From Accumulibacter sp. (GTDB lineage: Bacteria; Pseudomonadota; Gammaproteobacteria; Burkholderiales; Rhodocyclaceae): a DNA stretch of 17,645 nt. Below are positions 13,664 to 17,645 of this stretch, in pieces. A model generated the notes under the pieces. The model worked only from the letters and a program-made list of their open reading frames with translations. It was not told where the DNA came from and searched no databases. Each line of letters begins with the position of its first letter. Within the stretch, counting starts at the first letter, position 1. Location: positions 1 to 17,645 of the forward strand of contig JAISDL010000031.1 of the NCBI GenBank assembly GCA_031264825.1. The letters run 5' to 3'. A program made the position numbers and the translations under genes.

Positions 13664-13679
13664 TATAATCGGCATTATA
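13664..13679. promoter_or_regulatory. Palindromic -10 region between the DUF805 gene and ETF-QO
   Basis: TATAAT, CGGC, ATTATA is a perfect inverted repeat with a consensus -10 on each strand. No convincing -35 exists for the plus strand. It lies 77 bases before the ETF-QO start and could serve as a promoter, an operator, or both. Confidence 0.4.
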
Positions 13680-13743
13680 GGCAGTTTCAGGCGTTAAAAT
13701 TCTGGACGCCATGGAATCCCACCCACTGCCCCGCCCTCTTCCT

Positions 13744-13748
13744 GGAGG
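13744..13748 (+). promoter_or_regulatory. Ribosome binding site deciding the ETF-QO start
   Basis: GGAGG lies 8 bases before ATG 13757. The longer frame from 13592 would add 55 residues without family similarity. Confidence 0.65.
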
Positions 13749-13756
13749 CCGATGAA

Positions 13757-15412
13757 ATGCGGCGCGAATCGCTCGATTACGACCTGCTCGTCGTCGGCGG
13801 CGGCCCCGCCGGCCTCGCGGCGGCGATCCGCTTCCGCCGACGCGCGATAGAGTGCGGCGTCGCTGCGAGCGTGTGCCTGATCGAAAAAGGCGTGCGGATC
13901 GGCGCGCACAGCGTGTCGGGCGCCGTCATCGACCCGCGCGCGCTCTCGGAACTCCTGCAAGAGGCCTGGAGCGACGCGCCGCTGGGAACGCCGGTGACGG
14001 AAAACCGCTTTTTCTTCCTCGGCGCCACTTCAGGCTGGCAGGTTCCCGAAACCTTTCTGCCCGCGTGCTTCAAAAACGACGGGAACGTCGTCGTCGGTCT
14101 CGCCGAGCTTTGCCGCCGTCTCGCTCGTCACGCGGAAGAACTCGGCGTCGAGGTCTATCCGGGGTTTTGCGGCACGGAAATCCTTTTCGACGACACCGCG
14201 CCGGCGTCCCCCGTCGTCGGCGTCGCCACGGGCGACATAGGCCTGCTCGAAAACGGCCTTCCGGATCCAAAGTACCAGCCCGGTGTGGAATTGCGCGCGC
14301 GTTACACGCTTTTTGCCGAAGGCTGCCGTGGTCATCTCGCCAAACGCCTCGAAGAAAACTTCGGTTTGCGTGAGAAATCCGCGACGCGGCGTTACAGCCT
14401 CGGCATCAAGGAATTGTGGGAAATCCCCCCGGAAAAGCACCGCCCCGGCCTCGTCATGCATACCTGCGGCTGGCCGCTCGACACGAAAACCTTTGGTGGC
14501 GGCTTCATGTATCACATGGGCGACGGCGTCGTTTCCACCGGATTCATCGTCGGGCTCGACTACGCGAACCCCAGCCTCTCGCCTTTCGAGGAATTCCAGC
14601 GTTTCAAGACGCACCCCGAATTGAGGCGCTTTCTTTCGGGTGGGCGGCGAGTCGCCTACGGCGCGCGAACGATCTCCGAAGGCGGTCTGCAATCCTTGCC
14701 GAAACTCGCCTTCCCCGGCGGCGCGCTGGTCGGCGACGACGCGGGCTTTTTGAACGCCCCCCGCATCAAGGGAGTCCACACAGCGATCGCGTCGGGGATT
14801 CTCGCCGCCGACGCCGCTTTCGAAGCCGTCGCGGCGAATCGCAGGCACGACGAACTCATGGATTATCCTGAAAGTTTCAAAAAAAGCCGGCTTTTCGACG
14901 AACTCCACGCGGTACGCAATTTCAGGCCCCTGATGGAAAAAGGTCTCATGATCGGGAGCCTGCTTTTTGGTGTCGACCAGGTCGTCCTGCGCGGGAAAGC
15001 GCCTTGGACCCTGACCTGCCGTCCGCCTGCCGATCACGCGCGCCTCGGCCGCGCGATGGATTACGACGCGATCGTTTATCCGAAGCCCGACGGTGTGATC
15101 AGCTTCGACCGCCCTTCTTCCGTATACCTCGCGGGAATCCGTACCGACGAAAAGCAGCCGCCTCCGTTGAAACTCAAGGACCCTTCGGTCTTCGCTCGAG
15201 TTTGCCTCGCGCGCTTCGACGCGCCCGAACAGCGCTATTGCCCCGCGGGTGTTTTTGAGGTCGATCGCGGTGAGGACGGCAGACCGCGTCTGCGAATCAA
15301 CGCGGGGAACTGCCTGCACTGCAAGACCTGCGACATCAAGGACCCGACGCAAAACATCGTCTGGTCGCCCCCGCAGGGCGGCGACGGGCCGAATTACCCC
15401 GACGCGATGTGA
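13757..15412 (+). CDS. Electron transfer flavoprotein-ubiquinone oxidoreductase
   Basis: A 551-residue membrane-associated flavoprotein that takes electrons from reduced ETF and passes them to ubiquinone, linking acyl-CoA and amine dehydrogenases to the respiratory chain. The N-terminus YDLLVVGGGPAGLAAAIRF is the FAD dinucleotide fold (8-26). ISEGGLQSLPKLAFPGGALV and GDDAGFLNAPRIKGVHTAI (307-344) form the second FAD and quinone-side segment. Four C-terminal cysteines bind the 4Fe-4S cluster: C495 in RYCPAGV, and C519, C522, C525 in NCLHCKTCDIKDPTQNI. Length matches bacterial forms. The start is taken at 13757 from the ribosome site and family length. No etfA or etfB is in the window, so its partner must be encoded elsewhere. 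Confidence 0.94.
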   Translation: MRRESLDYDLLVVGGGPAGLAAAIRFRRRAIECGVAASVCLIEKGVRIGAHSVSGAVIDPRALSELLQEAWSDAPLGTPVTENRFFFLGATSGWQVPETFLPACFKNDGNVVVGLAELCRRLARHAEELGVEVYPGFCGTEILFDDTAPASPVVGVATGDIGLLENGLPDPKYQPGVELRARYTLFAEGCRGHLAKRLEENFGLREKSATRRYSLGIKELWEIPPEKHRPGLVMHTCGWPLDTKTFGGGFMYHMGDGVVSTGFIVGLDYANPSLSPFEEFQRFKTHPELRRFLSGGRRVAYGARTISEGGLQSLPKLAFPGGALVGDDAGFLNAPRIKGVHTAIASGILAADAAFEAVAANRRHDELMDYPESFKKSRLFDELHAVRNFRPLMEKGLMIGSLLFGVDQVVLRGKAPWTLTCRPPADHARLGRAMDYDAIVYPKPDGVISFDRPSSVYLAGIRTDEKQPPPLKLKDPSVFARVCLARFDAPEQRYCPAGVFEVDRGEDGRPRLRINAGNCLHCKTCDIKDPTQNIVWSPPQGGDGPNYPDAM

Positions 15413-15493
15413 ATTCGTAATTCGCGGCTCGGCGCAAGCGGCAGGACGCACACTCCCCGTCCTGAAAGCCTGCGTCATCGCGAACGCCGAAAA

Positions 15494-15502
15494 TGTTACA
15501 CT
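15494..15502 (+). promoter_or_regulatory. Possible extended -10 upstream of hen1
   Basis: TGT followed by TACACT has the extended -10 form. There is no good -35. It is in the 195-bp gap after ETF-QO, which otherwise holds no recognised feature. Confidence 0.25.
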
Positions 15503-16512
15503 TCGGCACCGACACAGCTCTGCGGAGCCGTCTTCCGCGGATTTCATACCGACAATTTCCATTGGAGAAACACCACTCCTCGGCGCGGATTCTCCATAGC
15601 GCACATCATGCTCCTGACGATCAGTTATACGGGTAAAGACACTCAAAACATCGGTTTTTTGTTCCACAAAAATCCGGCGAGGCCGCAGGTTTTCGAGTTG
15701 AGTTACGGCAAGGCCTTCGTCTTTTATCCCGAAGTATCGAGCCGGAAGACGACGATCGCCCTCTTGTTGGACATTGACCCCGTCGATCTGGCGAGAGGCA
15801 AGGAGGGGTCGGCTGGCGGCGGGCTTTTCGACTACGTGAACGACCGGCCTTACGTATCGTCGTCATTCATGAGCGTCGCCATTGCGCGGGTTTTCGGTTC
15901 CGCCGTGGGCGGACGCGGCGAGGCCTTCCAGACACTCGCCGATGCCGCGCTGGATTTGACCGTGACGCTCGCCATGCTGCCATGCCGAAGCGAAACCGCG
16001 ATGTTGCACCGGGTATTCGAGCCGCTCGGTTACGAGGTTTCCTTTGAAGCCTTCGCGTCCGACGAAAAATTCCCGGAATGGCGCGACAGCCATTACGTGA
16101 ACCTGACCCTCCGCGGCCAGATTCGCCTTGCCGATCTGCTGCATCACCTTTACGTTCTGATTCCCGTATTCGACCGGAACAAGCACTACTGGGTCGGCAA
16201 GGAAGAAGTCGACAAACTCCTGCGGCACAGCGAGGAATGGCTGAAGGATCACCCAGAAAAAAACTTCATCGCCCGCCGTTACCTGAACAAAAGCCGTGCC
16301 TTGGCCAATCTGGCGCTCGCGCGACTACAGGCCGCGAACGACGAGACGCCGGAGGAAGACGAGGATTCTCCGCCAAACGAGAGCGAGGAAGAAAAGCGCC
16401 TGAGTCTGAACCGGCAGCGCCTCGGTAGCGTACTGGCCGCTGTGCGGGCTTGCGGCGCGCGCAGTGTAATCGACCTCGGCTGCGGCGAAGGCCATCTGCG
16501 AGCCGGTCGACC

Positions 16513-16569
16513 CGAGGCTATGACGTCGTCGGCCTGCGCATTGCTCAATCGAAGTACGCGCGCCGCTGA
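16513..16569 (+). pseudogene. Possible out-of-frame remnant of the Hen1 methyltransferase domain
   Basis: In the +2 frame relative to hen1 these bases read RGYDVVGLRIAQSKYARR and stop at TGA 16567. GYDVVGL resembles the second strand of a class I methyltransferase, expected shortly after motif I. It therefore suggests a frameshift plus small deletion before the repeats. The stretch is too short to prove. Confidence 0.3.
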
Positions 16570-16576
16570 AGCGCTG

Positions 16577-16619
16577 GGCGCAGCCCGCATAGGTTGGGGT
16601 GAGTGCAGCGAACCCCAAC
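16577..16619 (+). repeat. Palindromic intergenic repeat, copy A
   Basis: The core 16586-16619 begins CGCATAGGTTGGGGTGAG and ends GCGAACCCCAAC, with GTTGGGGT/ACCCCAAC as hairpin arms. It matches copy B at 29 of 34 positions in inverted orientation. The leading part 16577-16602 matches copy D at 23 of 26 in direct orientation. Confidence 0.75.
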
Positions 16620-16673
16620 GAGAAACGAATAGAATGGCATGGATTGAAGTTAGCGTAGCGCATTGTCTGTTTT

Positions 16674-16707
16674 GTTGGGGTTCGCGATGCTCACCTCAAC
16701 CTATGCG
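16674..16707 (-). repeat. Palindromic intergenic repeat, copy B
   Basis: This is the inverted partner of copy A, 54 bases away. The two copies could pair into a long imperfect hairpin. The bases between them (AGCGTAGCGCATTG and flanks) are also of the kind common in dispersed repeats. Confidence 0.75.
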
Positions 16708-16763
16708 AGCTATTATGCGGATAATTATTTTGCTTACCTTTGCCCAGTGAAAATTTTAAGAAG

Positions 16764-17510
16764 ATGATACGTAACACGGACAAAAGACGCGCGGGCAACA
16801 TTCCCGCAACGGCGGACGGCACGGCGGCTTGCGAAACGTTTGGCACCGGCAAGGCAGGAGTCTTGCTTTTAACACGGCGCAGTCCGGAGACTGCGCCAAG
16901 CGGGGGCGATGACGTTAAACGGTTTGTTGACAAACCATATTATGGTTTTTCTACTTTCGCGGTGAATGGCAGCGGCATTGCCGTTCGATGCCTAAAGTGC
17001 GGCGGCATGGGATTGGTGACGCTTGAGAACGACATTGTTTGGTTCCGATGTACGGTTTGCGGGGAACGGCAAAGCAAAAGCAAATTCGGCCGGCAATTTG
17101 ATGTCCATGCACAATGCGAGGAGTGCGGACGGTATTTTCGCGCAGACAGTGCGAACGAGAACGCTCAGTATTTCACCAAGCTTCACGTGGCCTGTCCTTC
17201 TTGCGGCGCCCTGACGGTCGGCACGGTTCATCTGACGAAACATAAGTGGTGGACTTACGGCGAAGTCAGGGACGGAAAAGAGCCGCATTTCGGCTATCCG
17301 CTGTATTTTCAGGGCAGTTTTGGCGGAAAACTGATCTGGGCGGTCAATCGGGAGCATTTGCAGTACATGATAGACTATCTCGAAGCCGATTTGCGTGAGA
17401 AGCCCTCAGGCGCGAAAAAAGGGCAAGCCGACCATATGCCGACATTCATGAAACTGGCAAAAAACAGAACCGGCATCGTCAAGGTGCTGCGGAAAATGCA
17501 GGTGGGATAG
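16764..17510 (+). CDS. Protein with two zinc ribbons (TFIIB-type zinc ribbon-like), function unknown
   Basis: A 248-residue protein from the ATG at 16764 (256 from TTG 16740). Eight cysteines form four CxxC knuckles (in the 16740 numbering): RCLKCGG (C84, C87) with RCTVCG (C104, C107), and QCEECGRYF (C126, C129) with CPSCG (C152, C155). That makes two zinc ribbons. A conserved-looking tail follows: GYPLYFQGSFGGKLIWAVNREHLQYMIDYLEADLRE, ending in MPTFMKLAKNRTGIVKVLRKMQ. This tail resembles bacterial proteins labelled TFIIB-type zinc ribbon-containing, which are of unknown role. Residues about 17-58 come from repeat-like DNA including a perfect palindrome, so the true start may lie further in (no good site seen). 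Base composition is lower in G+C than the neighbours, suggesting transfer. The gene is bounded by direct repeat copies A and D. Confidence 0.7.
   Translation: MIRNTDKRRAGNIPATADGTAACETFGTGKAGVLLLTRRSPETAPSGGDDVKRFVDKPYYGFSTFAVNGSGIAVRCLKCGGMGLVTLENDIVWFRCTVCGERQSKSKFGRQFDVHAQCEECGRYFRADSANENAQYFTKLHVACPSCGALTVGTVHLTKHKWWTYGEVRDGKEPHFGYPLYFQGSFGGKLIWAVNREHLQYMIDYLEADLREKPSGAKKGQADHMPTFMKLAKNRTGIVKVLRKMQVG
16876..16897. repeat. Perfect 9-bp palindrome inside the 5' part of the zinc-ribbon ORF
   Basis: GGCGCAGTC (16876-16884), loop CGGA, and GACTGCGCC (16889-16897). Just upstream, GCAAG and CTTGC also pair. This is typical of a dispersed palindromic repeat rather than a protein-coding constraint. 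Confidence 0.55.
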
Positions 17511-17520
17511 GGAGAAGGAT

Positions 17521-17568
17521 ATGAGTAACAATACCCCTGCTCGGCGTAGCCCGCATAGGTTAGCGTGA
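17521..17568 (+). pseudogene. 15-codon ORF start interrupted by repeat copy D
   Basis: GGAGAAGGAT immediately precedes ATG 17521, 10 bases after the zinc-ribbon stop. The frame gives MSNNTPARRSPHRLA and stops inside the repeat at 17566-17568. The good ribosome site suggests a former downstream gene whose coding part was cut by the repeat. Confidence 0.3.
17543..17568 (+). repeat. Palindromic intergenic repeat, copy D (partial)
   Basis: GGCGTAGCCCGCATAGGTT then AGCGTGA. It matches the front of copy A at 23 of 26 positions and lacks the GAACCCCAAC half. Direct orientation relative to A, about 970 bp apart. Confidence 0.65.
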
Positions 17569-17645
17569 AACAACACGGGATTTGGGCGCAAAAAATCATC
17601 GCCGACAATGACGTCGCGATGACTTACGCAAAGAGCAAATGCCCG
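17565..17645 (+). CDS. Possible ORF cut by the right window edge
   Basis: From GTG 17565 the frame reads VKQHGIWAQKIIADNDVAMT and on to the window end without a stop, 27 codons. A TAG lies just upstream in frame, so it begins at this GTG or at ATG 17619. Composition looks coding, but the start is inside repeat copy D and no family is recognisable from so few residues. It may be the continuation of the gene begun at 17521. Confidence 0.3.
   Translation, partial: MKQHGIWAQKIIADNDVAMTYAKSKCP

Larger units (their letters stand above)
15608..16750 (+). pseudogene. hen1: Truncated bacterial Hen1 (3'-terminal RNA ribose 2'-O-methyltransferase)
   Basis: Intact Hen1 methylates the repaired 3' end of cleaved RNA and works with Pnkp. 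Residues 1-240 match the Hen1 N-terminal domain well: FELSYGKAFVFYPE (29-42), LLLDIDPVDLARG, YVNDRPYVSSSFMSVAI, FEPLGYEV, LRGQIRLADLLHHLYVLIPV and HYWVGKEEVDKLL. After an acidic linker (244-262), LGSVLAAVRACGARSVIDLGCGEGHL (about 272-297) begins the methyltransferase domain with its SAM-binding motif I. Similarity then ends. The frame runs through repeats, giving peptide such as GWGECSEPQR, to a stop at 16750. About 170 residues with the metal and catalytic histidines/glutamates are gone, so methylation is not expected. No Pnkp gene follows. There is no clear Shine-Dalgarno. The N-terminal domain might still fold and bind Pnkp or RNA, but a decaying gene is likelier. Confidence 0.8.

Noticed and set aside
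13592..13756. 55-residue N-terminal extension of ETF-QO
   Set aside because: No ribosome site at 13592, no family similarity, and it overlaps the likely promoter; GGAGG supports 13757.
14030..15667. 545-codon minus-strand ORF opposite ETF-QO
   Set aside because: Antisense shadow created by GC-rich codon bias; no motif, and it crosses both the ETF-QO gene and the hen1 start.
16577..17568. Short repeats at the right end as a CRISPR array
   Set aside because: Copies are in mixed orientation, unevenly spaced and palindromic; there is no regular spacer pattern and no cas gene.

Overview
The window reads as high-GC bacterial chromosome, most likely from a betaproteobacterium of the Burkholderiales type. 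The best marker is a 77-residue DUF3567 protein, a family known from Betaproteobacteria. A MatC-type carrier, a class III CoA-transferase, a 4Fe-4S class I fumarase, YggX and an ETF-ubiquinone oxidoreductase fit the same group. A gut or anaerobe-associated relative (Sutterellaceae-like) is possible, but that is inference.

Left part (1-4100) is a carboxylate-use module. It has a MatC-family dicarboxylate carrier (minus strand, running off the left edge), a GntR/FCD regulator (minus) and a divergent class III CoA-transferase (plus) with a strong terminator. A perfect 10-bp palindrome of the GntR-operator type lies between the regulator and the transferase. A 37-codon ORF with a near-perfect Shine-Dalgarno precedes the carrier.

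Positions 4100-5340 hold a 100-bp MITE-like element abutting the DUF3567 stop codon, the DUF3567 gene, a cluster of palindromic repeats and about 600 bp with no recognised gene. Positions 5339-15412 are dense housekeeping sequence: fumarase (plus); lolC-lolD for lipoprotein release (minus, overlapping by 8 bp); recJ (plus); dgkA (minus); rpiA (plus) followed by a shorter copy of the MITE-like element; yggX (minus); a DUF805 membrane protein with an unassigned C-terminal half (minus); and ETF-QO (plus).

The right end (15413-17645) looks accessory. An RNA-repair Hen1 gene keeps its N-terminal domain but breaks just after the SAM-binding motif, running into palindromic repeats. No Pnkp partner follows. 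Next comes a lower-GC gene for a protein with two zinc ribbons, held between two directly oriented copies of one repeat, and then the start of an ORF cut by the window edge. This decayed, repeat-bounded locus and the MITE-like pair are the most unusual content. I see no complete, clearly new defence or biosynthetic system.
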